Below are positions 9,201-15,465 of a stretch of DNA of 24,144 bases, piece by piece. The translations under genes and the position numbers were made by a program. A model generated the notes under the pieces. The model worked only from the letters and a program-made list of their open reading frames with translations, searched no databases and had not been told where the DNA came from. Every line of letters begins with the position of its first letter. Position 1 is the first letter of the stretch. Source of the stretch: a virus; the IMG/VR virus record IMGVR_UViG_3300023198_000552, positions 1 to 24,144 of that record; one strand, given 5' to 3'.

Positions 9201-10132
9201 AGAAGCTCTGTAAAAGTTAATCCTGTTTCTAATATAGCTGACGCACCGCCAAACGTACCCGCTATGGCTCCGGCTGTACCTGATACAGCTCCCGCTATAG
9301 CTGACCCAACAGGTGTTCCTATAGATCCTGCCACAGCCCCTACTCCTGCTGCGGCTGCTCCGGTTGCTGCTGCTCCAGCTCCCGCGCCTGCTGCGGCTGT
9401 AGGGTTTAACATTGAAAATATTGATGAGGTTAGTACCTGTGGGATAATTTGACCTCGTGTTAAAAAGAGTCCTTTAATCACGCCCCAAGGGCCCTTACCA
9501 GCCTCTTCATATATTTGGTTGTATTGACGCATTTCGTCGCTTACGCCTACGTTATCAGCTTCTTGAACTACACGAAGATATTCTTGAATGTCTTCTGAAC
9601 TGGTGTTAGCACCGTCTATAAACAACTTTAAAGCGTCGTCTAAGGTTGCGCCTTGTTTTATTCCTTGGGAACCGGCTCTATATATATCACCAAAATAATC
9701 TGTAATAAAGTTTTTTCCTAAAGTTCTTTCAAGCCAAGTGTCTTTTTCTCCTTGCTGATAATTAGACCCGTATCGGGCCCCTGTTATTCTTTTAGGAATA
9801 AAGTTTGGATCGTATTGGCTTATAAAGTCTTCAGCCGTTTCTTCTTGACCAGATTCCAATTGAGGTTCTTCTGGATCCTGTCTTGAAGTGGATGCCATAT
9901 TTGAAGAAGGTAATTGAGAACCAATTTGACTTTGGTCTTTTTTTTTTCCTTCAGGAAAAAGATCTCCTAATTCTGCAGGTGAGCTTACCGCACCCTCAGG
10001 CATTAAACCAAATAATACTTCAACGCCTTCATTTTCAACAATTTGTCTTAAAGAATCTATGTTGTCGATACCAGCTACATTTTCACCGCTTTGTATTAAG
10101 TCAAGTAAAACATCTAAATCTCTATCTTCCAT
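3227..10132 (-). CDS. Giant internal virion / DNA-ejection protein (2301 aa)
   Basis: At 2301 residues this is the largest protein here and the fourth in the probable ejection-protein group. The N-terminal ~220 residues include FITDYFGDIYRAGSQGIKQG, reminiscent of large internal virion proteins of marine podoviruses. Residues 225-305 form a long Gly/Ala-rich hydrophobic stretch that could insert in membranes. Residues 560-600 are likely coiled coil, 700-820 an E/T/P/Q-rich linker, 830-1010 an alpha/beta region, and 1050-1650 Lys/Ala-rich helices. Residues about 1680-2150 recall large polyvalent phage proteins (DGFLARYSLFEFGNANHAF, then hydrophobic MGTYMVAYATL). The C terminus alternates Asp with another residue for 24 positions. 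No lysozyme, protease or polymerase motif was found. A cargo or ejection role like that of crAss-like and T7-like internal proteins is inference. Confidence 0.75.
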   Translation of the reverse strand: MEDRDLDVLLDLIQSGENVAGIDNIDSLRQIVENEGVEVLFGLMPEGAVSSPAELGDLFPEGKKKDQSQIGSQLPSSNMASTSRQDPEEPQLESGQEETAEDFISQYDPNFIPKRITGARYGSNYQQGEKDTWLERTLGKNFITDYFGDIYRAGSQGIKQGATLDDALKLFIDGANTSSEDIQEYLRVVQEADNVGVSDEMRQYNQIYEEAGKGPWGVIKGLFLTRGQIIPQVLTSSIFSMLNPTAAAGAGAGAAATGAAAAGVGAVAGSIGTPVGSAIAGAVSGTAGAIAGTFGGASAILETGLTFTELLKEEVEKLGLEFDEEGVLETLSSPGVLQSLRNRSAGRGLTIGVIDGIARGTVGQLVLKPAKKITKAGKMLSRAQKANNALKAAGIEGLGGSLGETLGRVVAGQEMDASEIALEGIVGNTSALVTVPQAVTGKTVVELVGGEKAQAKVDAVNKKVKAASGKVYDFTIGKQGLNVFKLPKYGVKNKAGNVTEMTKKEIVDMVTTMTPEDIRTAQFEVRNDPELQEYITDQKEAAQLELNLPDYIQGENRAETIRLEMELRNITDPTIEANRIREKEIKTRLAEIVEKSKTDTTTSELATQNTDPVKKETYETVDDNGDKNIITVTTTKDGSRTIQLKDKDGTVYNRERLGKNNDITNEKFIENIVAQEGSDIVKTETIEGFENIANPKAVARRKQKLGIKTETTPAPTQSAAEVRNLAVDQLKADGIIDPTEQQITEKANAIQESSATQVDVQESTEDSTAVGEGDTTGVPTPEGPEQTQGTGVPIETQTQEEISVNVAPFFETSIESTAEAGGVRKTPQYKAYKQSLQDLADDIGVEVEVEESVGGYVNEAGTKIREVSNIVKLKNATLEQASEYAALAAALAPEVQESSIAAEYTTKGAENHNGNEITIKVSDSEATFQALQEAGIDEYTLNESNNLLTLLDIFDFSDPEADLKFDRLIDILDSKNVTYEVQNTEAINSKFIGASERKQILSARRQSAIEQQQEGSNLYKKIVSAINRDAEKQGISPNEYIQVAPTEPKVTADPKRVEKIAQEIKQKILGRRPKSMNPAYIVKQVTEYLKKTKLAEQLNDIEFDALVRKVSEDLGVKAPRRATIQKAFKLAEKNNRKLAAINEGKNNKTKAKPDKKVVVNERVALKDQIKMQAKAAIKSVKAYKTFLKNVTAQVKSLKKSGKLSAKQATILTDGLASITPFSQKSVDNYLKYVDKVFTKADYVNKVTRAKALAKRAKTNVAKKIGVVQGDLKTALQNVFALNPYAVPDAQLDNYISLLEEFTKTTAGELTLKAASTTRQQALEILNSIEKENEVFENLSLDNESTPDDYDVDANAEEAQSIKITKEQIDNIVGEDSKRIARFLSKLTLDQIKSLVKVKKDGTMDYSGIETLKSVLKNIQNGFVTQGAIKLKMAVNINKGTKTVSDVVTKKATKANILRNIRNSAKKVKAYFRNTSVIFERMRGGPLFNIDDIIGNFNSKTVYRTVLSPLQKAYETYRGETNKLFAKVEAADKQLEFDGIKKPRKWFSMGRSRNAIVKAKAKIAMFQFQREHLSNFVDGKPNKKAPSAIEFVNATLKKLKINSRVNQKQIDIITEVANEFTVDGKISLEKIEKSFTKAEKNYLAAMDELNNSQAEKALYISTMHGNQVDLYNNYVHHATIGERAGSKKAFSALDEMAKRYESSINGKTKSGTIESRTDGPSAVSFDPSYSVKRGLQATNMDYYMTETLKEVAGIVGKVSDGFANNPESTATQTQVSSALQKAVDEVNRNVFLNSFNDIGPMGKFIESAKRLGYQAALASIARGGAEFIGNVQMFLKNPVTGMKAIKNFTGMTLLRPSTVYDAATNLKSGVTTKLVDADVLKGKYSNMSDMGMPTRRTGEAVSTIENILGMVKRFTGLPQYAGVVNKIANKVLSFPDQVLSRPLWFQTYSDAFAEATGIKLTSKDFKKIAEGDSKYLGPEFQEARNIAVDKADNAIVVMSTSNNPYDGILKIMPSPEDGAATSYLKAIDGFLARYSLFEFGNANHAFMALFNKGEMSKAEAAAMLTGTTMRMGTYMVAYATLTRLLDDEIFGAVDERKEDDDIEDLLARQMIGSIMTLVFGGNSGNLSRLPINFLLEYGINEPLLEDFRDGEYNPYVHSMVFSQLSMEDIQKGDLLEIFTKVGLGPAGPAFNSLRRALLVATKSKTSKKPETREKYKKELEERILIEALGNTGMLPFYKDIRRIILKNMFGKKQKTAAERKAEADYIKNQQEVLKDLGVDLDLDIDTDLDIDTDFDTDIDFDL
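3233..3307 (-). repeat. Short tandem repeat encoding alternating Asp-X tail
   Basis: On the + strand the hexamer ATC-NNN recurs about twelve times, with a nearly perfect 18-bp unit (ATCTGTATCTATATCTAA) twice in a row at 3257-3292, differing only in the first base. In the coding direction this gives Asp at every second residue (2278 to 2300) with Leu, Ile, Thr or Phe between. It sits at the extreme 3' end of the giant virion gene, where in-frame length changes by slippage would be tolerated. Confidence 0.85.
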
Positions 10133-10134
10133 AA

Positions 10135-12228
10135 TTAGTTATTTGTTAACCAGTTCAAATAGCCTGCTAATGTTTGATCTCCAGTTGGGTTACTTTCAGT
10201 GTCTACTTTCCATTCATCATAGCTTTTTTGGGTATCCAAATCACCTCTTCTTCTTTTCACGTTCAATTTCTCAATAGCACCTTTTATAGCGTTATTAATC
10301 TTATCGTACATATAAGTAGGGGATTGTGACCTATTAAAGTTTAAAAACACTTCCTCTTCACCAACTTTAAATGTTATAGAATTAGCACCCACACCACTAT
10401 TGTCATCGTTCATTACTATAGTTGTTAAAGGATTTGGATATCCCGATGACTCAAGTACTGTCATTATAGCCGGAGGAATCATAGCGCCGAGAACCTTACT
10501 TGTTGTTTCCTCAAGTGTCTCCATGCTTTGACCAGCACTCGTGTCGTCTGAGCCGCCTCCAAATACATCCACGATATAACCATAAGGATCTTTATCACCA
10601 AGAGCTGGAGAAGGCCCTCTTTGTATAAGAGAATTGTCAATTTCTGATTGCTTGTCTCTAAAAGATAATGTCTCTTCTCTAACATCTCCAAACTCAATAT
10701 CTTCATTATCAATATACCCTTTAAGTTTTTTCTTAGTTAAGTTTTTGCCTGCAACAATTCTATTAAATAAACTTAAAGCATCCTCACTTACCTCTCGTTG
10801 AGTTCTGGTTTCAACACCTTGTTCGTCTGTGTCAACTGAAAATCTTTGAACTTCATATTCTTCACCTTTTATAGGCTTAACTCTAATTGTGTTTTTAGTA
10901 ACAACTATACCTCTGATACCCTTTTCTTTAAGTTCTTCTGCGCTAAGACTACCATTAAAGTCAGCTATTAAATCTCTTGCTTCATTATTAGCAGCAGTTA
11001 AGTTTCCAGTTAACAGAGTGTTTATTTGCTCTAAGTAACTTAAAGTATCTTCTTCTTCTGCTTTTTCTTTTGCTTTTAATCTGTCTCCAACAGGATCTTG
11101 AGGAGCGTAACTACCAGACAGTCCTTTTTGCTTTTCAATTTCCAAGTCTAACTGAGCATTGATTTCATTTCTACCTAAGTTGATGGCAGATTGTCTTTGT
11201 TTTTCTGTCAATTCATACTTAGGCTCTAATCCAGCGCCAGCTGTCCAATATATTTTAGACTGATCATTATCGCCTGCAGGTCGGGTGCCTTCAACAAAAC
11301 TAAATAAACCATTTTTTACACCATACTCAGCTTTTTCCACATCAGTTGCCATTAAGCCTTCCGCTTGAGTAGTCATCCAATCATCAAATCCTATTTTCAC
11401 TCCGTCCTCATCTGTGAATTTTCCTCCAGCTTTAGTCCCTTTTATTTCTTCAAATAATTGTCTAAAATCTTTTATTGAGGTAATCGCGTTACCTCCTGAG
11501 CCTTTACTATATGCTGTCATAGATCCAACAACTACTGATGCTAAATTTGCTGTAACATATTTTGAGACATCTTCTTTTAAGTTCAAAGAGTTTTGAACAT
11601 ACTTAGAGTTATTTAACAGCTGTTGTGGTGTACTATAGTTTGCAGGGTTATCCATGTAGTTAGGAACAACATATTCTCCTTTGTCGTTTTCAATTAAATC
11701 TACCATAACTAATTCACCTGAAAGAGGATCCGACATTAATTTTTTATTAGTCATGTTTCCAAACTTAAATGAGCTTAGACGCATAGCCTCTTCAATACCA
11801 GCCGCTTCGCCAGAATTTACTCTTTCTAAAGCTATTTCATATTCATTGTTATAAGACTTAGCCCAAGTAGATAAATTGGTGTATCCGTCTTTTTGTTTTT
11901 GCATAGCCATCGCAAAATCTTTAGGAGACATTAATCCTCTTTTTACCATATCGTATGCATTTGATAGGGTGTTTTTTGAAGCTGCGGATCCGTCAAGAAT
12001 TACGGTATTCATGTTTGTAGAAGCTCCAAGCTCAACTTGAGCAAGTTGGTTCATTGCTTCAGCTGTATCGTCTTCGATTTTCTGCTTTCGGGCAATTCTA
12101 TCTTTAGAGATTGCACCTAAAACAGCAGTGGTGTCAGCGGCTACTTTACCCCAGTTAACTGCGGGTCCCGCTATTTCCCTTCCATCATATAAAGAATACT
12201 TGCTTACTGATGACTTAGATTCTGCCAT
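10135..12228 (-). CDS. Probable internal virion protein (697 aa), unknown family
   Basis: This 697-residue protein lies between the gp14-like gene and the giant virion protein, two bases before the latter, so it likely shares their fate in the particle. The N-terminal third is helical (DRIARKQKIEDDTAEAMNQL; AYDMVKRGLMSPKDFAMAMQ), and the middle is rich in charged and polar residues (KAKEKAEEEDTLSYLEQINT). A Gly/Asp-rich FGGGSDDTSAG linker near residue 555 leads into a C-terminal region with beta character (NSITFKVGEEEVFLNFNR) and an amphipathic end. No membrane span, enzyme motif or named domain is recognisable. The assignment as the middle member of a three-protein ejection set is from gene order only. 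Confidence 0.6.
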   Translation of the reverse strand: MAESKSSVSKYSLYDGREIAGPAVNWGKVAADTTAVLGAISKDRIARKQKIEDDTAEAMNQLAQVELGASTNMNTVILDGSAASKNTLSNAYDMVKRGLMSPKDFAMAMQKQKDGYTNLSTWAKSYNNEYEIALERVNSGEAAGIEEAMRLSSFKFGNMTNKKLMSDPLSGELVMVDLIENDKGEYVVPNYMDNPANYSTPQQLLNNSKYVQNSLNLKEDVSKYVTANLASVVVGSMTAYSKGSGGNAITSIKDFRQLFEEIKGTKAGGKFTDEDGVKIGFDDWMTTQAEGLMATDVEKAEYGVKNGLFSFVEGTRPAGDNDQSKIYWTAGAGLEPKYELTEKQRQSAINLGRNEINAQLDLEIEKQKGLSGSYAPQDPVGDRLKAKEKAEEEDTLSYLEQINTLLTGNLTAANNEARDLIADFNGSLSAEELKEKGIRGIVVTKNTIRVKPIKGEEYEVQRFSVDTDEQGVETRTQREVSEDALSLFNRIVAGKNLTKKKLKGYIDNEDIEFGDVREETLSFRDKQSEIDNSLIQRGPSPALGDKDPYGYIVDVFGGGSDDTSAGQSMETLEETTSKVLGAMIPPAIMTVLESSGYPNPLTTIVMNDDNSGVGANSITFKVGEEEVFLNFNRSQSPTYMYDKINNAIKGAIEKLNVKRRRGDLDTQKSYDEWKVDTESNPTGDQTLAGYLNWLTNN

Positions 12229-12237
12229 AATTATATT

Positions 12238-13113
12238 TTAATTGTTAAACATTAACGCAAATCTATCGTCACCAAACCCACCTAATTGTCCGCCTCCAAA
12301 ATCATACTTGTTTTTACTAAGATCTTTGAAGTCTCTTCTGCTTAAGTTTAAATTCCTAAACTTGGCCATAGCTTGCGCTTGACTTAAGGGATCAAATAAT
12401 TGACCTCCCTCAGCATCTAACATATACCTTTGTGCTTCAGGTGTTCCTGCTGCTGCTTTTGGATCGTACGATTTGTTTGCTCGTTTCTGTAATTTATCAA
12501 AATCTACTCCAGCTTCTTTTGCGGCATCATACCCAGCCCCGGCAACTCTGTCGGCTTTAGATGTTCCAAACAACGGAACAAGTGAATTTGCGGAAGAGAT
12601 CATTGATCCAGCTGCCGATATAGCGCCTTGAATACCCTGTGCCTCTTGTTGCCCATAAGCTTGTTGCATTGCAGCCTGATCTTGAGCTCCAGCTATATCT
12701 ATATCAATCAACTGTTGCTTCATCTTTTCTTTTGCGTCGGCCTTCATCTTGTCGTTATCATATAAAGCTTCCTGCATACCTATACGCGTAGTTTCTTGTG
12801 CTTGATTAGTAGCTCCTTGGAGCCCTCCTAAACCAGCGGCTAAATTACGCGAATCTCCTTCTTGTAAAGCTTGAATACCTTGTTGTTGAGTTTGAAGTTG
12901 TTGTCTGTACTGCTCACCAAAAGCGTCTAACGGAACATTTAGCCCCTCATAGAAATTCTTTTCTGCTCGAGCTTTCGCTTTGTTTCTAAGAACTGTAGCT
13001 TTTCTTTCAGCTTTTTGCTTTGCTCTTCTGGCCTTAGATGCTTGACCTATAGACAAACCCATACCACCGGCGCTTAACGCTAACCCTGCTATTCCTAATC
13101 CTAATCCTGACAT
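12238..13113 (-). CDS. Internal virion protein, T7 gp14-like layout
   Basis: This 291-residue protein opens with a Gly-rich hydrophobic segment (GLGLGIAGLALSAGGMGLSIG, about residues 3-23), followed by a basic Ala/Lys helix (ASKARRAKQKAERKATVLRN) and a long Gln/Ala-rich helical region containing repeated QQ pairs (residues 70-165). The C-terminal third is polar. This order, a hydrophobic N terminus plus a Gln/Ala helix, is what I associate with T7 gp14-type internal virion proteins, which are ejected to form a channel in the outer membrane. Sequence identity to gp14 is not claimed. The start overlaps the cupin gene's end by 13 bases; the next gene follows after 9 bases. Confidence 0.65.
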   Translation of the reverse strand: MSGLGLGIAGLALSAGGMGLSIGQASKARRAKQKAERKATVLRNKAKARAEKNFYEGLNVPLDAFGEQYRQQLQTQQQGIQALQEGDSRNLAAGLGGLQGATNQAQETTRIGMQEALYDNDKMKADAKEKMKQQLIDIDIAGAQDQAAMQQAYGQQEAQGIQGAISAAGSMISSANSLVPLFGTSKADRVAGAGYDAAKEAGVDFDKLQKRANKSYDPKAAAGTPEAQRYMLDAEGGQLFDPLSQAQAMAKFRNLNLSRRDFKDLSKNKYDFGGGQLGGFGDDRFALMFNN

Positions 13114-13646
13114 ATTTCTTTTTGTTTACTTATTACGTGGCCGGGTAGCATATGGTAATCATCTGTATACACATCGGCTTCGGCTTGTTCAAATGTTTTT
13201 GCTTCTGTTTTATAAACACAACACCATGTGGTGTCTTCGTGTATATATAAAACTCTTTGTGTTCCTATTTGCGTAAATATTATATGTGGTGCTTTTGCCG
13301 TCACAAGCTTTCCACTATCAGTCAAATAAGACACTTTACCTTTTAATAAAAATGACGGATGCTGTTGTCTATGAATCATTGAAACAATGATATGCCCTTT
13401 AGGCATAAACAATTCCCTGGTGTATAATCCACCCTCAAGCGTTTGTTTCAAAGGGTAAGTAATTTTCATTTCGTTACTTTGCTCAGTACCACACTTATGG
13501 ACCAAGGCTTCATCGAAATTACTTAGATCTTGTTTAAAAGCTTCTATTCTTTCCCACAACATACCCCTATTCCCATTAACATAATTTAGAATTTCTTCAG
13601 GTTTATAATCCTGGGTTGTAAGAGACTCTTGCATATTAGGCGTCAT
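13101..13646 (-). CDS. Phage cupin-fold protein
   Basis: Residues about 75-147 of this 181-residue protein form a cupin-like beta-barrel: TRELFMPKGHIIVSMIHRQQHPSFLLKGKVSYL, then SGKLVTAKAPHIIFTQIGTQRVLYIHEDTTWCCVY. His92, His96 and His136 are candidate metal ligands. Small cupins of this type accompany tail and virion genes in many podoviruses, but their job is not known. A TATCTTTG promoter-like box ends only 7 bases upstream of ATG 13646, so transcription would begin near the start codon. The in-frame ATG at 13634 (MQESL) may then be the true start, or the message may be leaderless. It heads a downstream unit with the internal virion genes. Confidence 0.75.
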   Translation of the reverse strand: MTPNMQESLTTQDYKPEEILNYVNGNRGMLWERIEAFKQDLSNFDEALVHKCGTEQSNEMKITYPLKQTLEGGLYTRELFMPKGHIIVSMIHRQQHPSFLLKGKVSYLTDSGKLVTAKAPHIIFTQIGTQRVLYIHEDTTWCCVYKTEAKTFEQAEADVYTDDYHMLPGHVISKQKEICQD

Positions 13647-13653
13647 TTAATGA

Positions 13654-13661
13654 CAAAGATA
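13654..13661 (-). promoter_or_regulatory. Bacteroidota-type -7 promoter element (TATCTTTG)
   Basis: On the - strand the bases read TATCTTTG, matching the Bacteroidota -7 consensus TAnnTTTG. It lies in the 23-base gap between the 263-residue tail gene and the cupin gene. No TTTG -33 element was found at 18-20 bases upstream. Two further exact copies precede other late genes, which strengthens the call. Confidence 0.6.
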
Positions 13662-13669
13662 ATAAAAAT

Positions 13670-14461
13670 CTATGGATAACTTTTCATCACACTACTTCCT
13701 ACGGAAAATAGTTCAACGGCTTTATTGGAATCATTTTCTAATTTAAATTCCATATAGTAACCACGCATGCCATAAGACTCAGCTATACTATTATTTACAA
13801 ATAAAATAAAATCTCCATTTACAGGAGCTACTGCGCCGGGCACCGTAGTGTCAATTGTTATTGTATTGTTAGTTCTATCTACAACATTTATATCTCCAGC
13901 CAAAACTGGCGCCTGTCCATTAACTAAAACATAAGCTGTTGCGTGTGAAGTAATAATGTTACTAATAGGCTGGCCTAATGAGACTACCAGTGCTGTTGCT
14001 GGACCCGTAGGGACAGCATTAATAACACCCAAACCATTTGCATATCTAAGCGCAAAGTTAGTTACACCTTGATTATGTCTTACATATGCATACCACTCTC
14101 CTTCTTTTCTTTCAAAATTTAAATCATCTATGTTACCTACGCTTAAATCTGTTAAAAGCCTTACACAATCCCAACGTCCTTCTTCAGGGTCTGGGTCCGT
14201 AGTACTACTTTCATATGATAATGTTTTAAATAACTTTATCGAAAGAACTGGCTCTGGATTAAATACGCTTGTAATAGTAGAATTTGAAAACTGACCATAA
14301 AAAGTATTACGATTATTATTAGTGTTATGTCTGTATAAATTACCTCCTTGAAATGTATATAAATAAGCATTCATTCCTATTATATATTCTGGAAAAAAAG
14401 AATAAAAAGAAGGCCATCCCTGACTATCTTCATTATATGTTAATGTATAAGGTATTGCCAT
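13670..14461 (-). CDS. Tail/virion structural protein (crAss-like stabilisation-protein C-terminal type)
   Basis: The first 130 residues of this 263-aa protein carry a module I recognise from stabilisation-type tail proteins of crAss-like and marine phages: QGWPSFYSFFPEYIIGMN, YLYTFQGGNLYRHN, RNTFYGQFSNSTITSVFN, IKLFKTLSYE, then the KEGEWYAYVR block. The middle (residues about 165-230) is beta-rich (AGDINVVDRTNNTITIDTT). The C terminus (AESYGMRGYYMEFKL, then ELFSVGSSVMKSYP) also matches the remembered ending of that module. In several phages these motifs sit in one long protein, whereas here they are a separate gene two genes after the 1609-residue muzzle-like protein. It is 10 bases downstream of its neighbour. 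Probably part of the tail hub or muzzle. Confidence 0.7.
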   Translation of the reverse strand: MAIPYTLTYNEDSQGWPSFYSFFPEYIIGMNAYLYTFQGGNLYRHNTNNNRNTFYGQFSNSTITSVFNPEPVLSIKLFKTLSYESSTTDPDPEEGRWDCVRLLTDLSVGNIDDLNFERKEGEWYAYVRHNQGVTNFALRYANGLGVINAVPTGPATALVVSLGQPISNIITSHATAYVLVNGQAPVLAGDINVVDRTNNTITIDTTVPGAVAPVNGDFILFVNNSIAESYGMRGYYMEFKLENDSNKAVELFSVGSSVMKSYP

Positions 14462-14471
14462 GTTTTATATT

Positions 14472-15464
14472 TTAAGTTGGATCACAGGATTGAAGAGATA
14501 CACATACACCATTTCTAACCCCTAAAGCAGTAGTATTGTCTAATATTATATATTTTAAATTTGCTGTGTCATTTAAATAATTAGCCCCATTAACATCAGT
14601 AAATACAAAGTTTCCTATTTCAGGAGTAGTATTTGTGTCAACTGTAAATGGAGTAGCAGTTCCGGTTGCGTTTCTTGCGAAGTAATAAGTAGCACTATTA
14701 GCGACGCAAGATAAGTCATCCTGAAGAGGGCCTCCTTGAAAAGAGGGAAGGTCCGCCGGACATGAAATTTGCCAAAAGAAAACAGTACCATTTATAGGAG
14801 CAAAGAGTTGTACATTAGAGTTAGTAACCGATGCGTCTGTTTTAGGTACAACCAAAGTAAATACAGGCGAACCGTTACCTGTTGTTCCTACCTGAGTGGA
14901 TACTGAAGTTATAGTGCGTTGATTTCCCGTCGCTTGATATCCCGTTGGAACAACATAGTTTCGGTCTATTACTCCATTAAATGTACCAACAGGGTTGTTA
15001 CTGTTATTACCAACATAAGTTGGAAGATTGGTTCCTTGGTTATTTAAACCCGCATAATCTACAGCTGTTCCGCCCTGTTCTGTTATAACAACTCCATTGC
15101 CGTTGTTTTTACAAGTTAGTCTGTTATAATTCACAGAGTTGTAATTGGCAATAATACCATCAGGTATTGAGGTAGTCATATAAGCATAAATTATTGTTGC
15201 GCCCGTTGAATTTGCTAAATCAATATCAGCATTAAACCAACCGTTTCCGGAAAAGTTTGCAGATATTCCTGATCCACAAGGAACAATACAGTCACTACAT
15301 GGTTGAGAGTTTAAAAGAACCCCGTTAAGCTGCTGTCTTACAATTCCATTCTGAGAATAAAACCCATCTGCTGCTAACGTAGTCAAAGCAGCATCTGTAA
15401 ATAACGCGGATGCTTGTGCAAAATTTATTCCATCAAAATAATATGTACCATAATTTACTGCCAT
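14472..15464 (-). CDS. Beta-rich tail-associated protein with Cys motif
   Basis: This 330-residue protein is rich in Thr, Asn and Gly and predicted to be mostly beta. It begins with a small module (YYFDGINFAQASALFTDAAL, then DGFYSQNGIVRQ) followed by a Cys cluster C56-x2-C59-x3-C63 (CSDCIVPCGSG). A related module returns at about residues 257-326 (TYYFARNATG, GNFVFTDVNGANYLND, then YIILDNT and GVCVSLQSC). Both resemble the C-terminal end of the adjacent 1609-residue protein, which carries CCECSVPC. The gene begins one base after that protein's stop. A surface, decoration or receptor-interaction role is plausible from composition and position but unproven. Confidence 0.65.
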   Translation of the reverse strand: MAVNYGTYYFDGINFAQASALFTDAALTTLAADGFYSQNGIVRQQLNGVLLNSQPCSDCIVPCGSGISANFSGNGWFNADIDLANSTGATIIYAYMTTSIPDGIIANYNSVNYNRLTCKNNGNGVVITEQGGTAVDYAGLNNQGTNLPTYVGNNSNNPVGTFNGVIDRNYVVPTGYQATGNQRTITSVSTQVGTTGNGSPVFTLVVPKTDASVTNSNVQLFAPINGTVFFWQISCPADLPSFQGGPLQDDLSCVANSATYYFARNATGTATPFTVDTNTTPEIGNFVFTDVNGANYLNDTANLKYIILDNTTALGVRNGVCVSLQSCDPT

Positions 15465-15465
15465 C

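Noticed and set aside
9081-9452. 123-codon open frame on the + strand, Pro/Ala-rich
   Set aside because: It is the reverse complement of the Gly/Ala-rich membrane-like segment, whose composition automatically yields open antisense codons.
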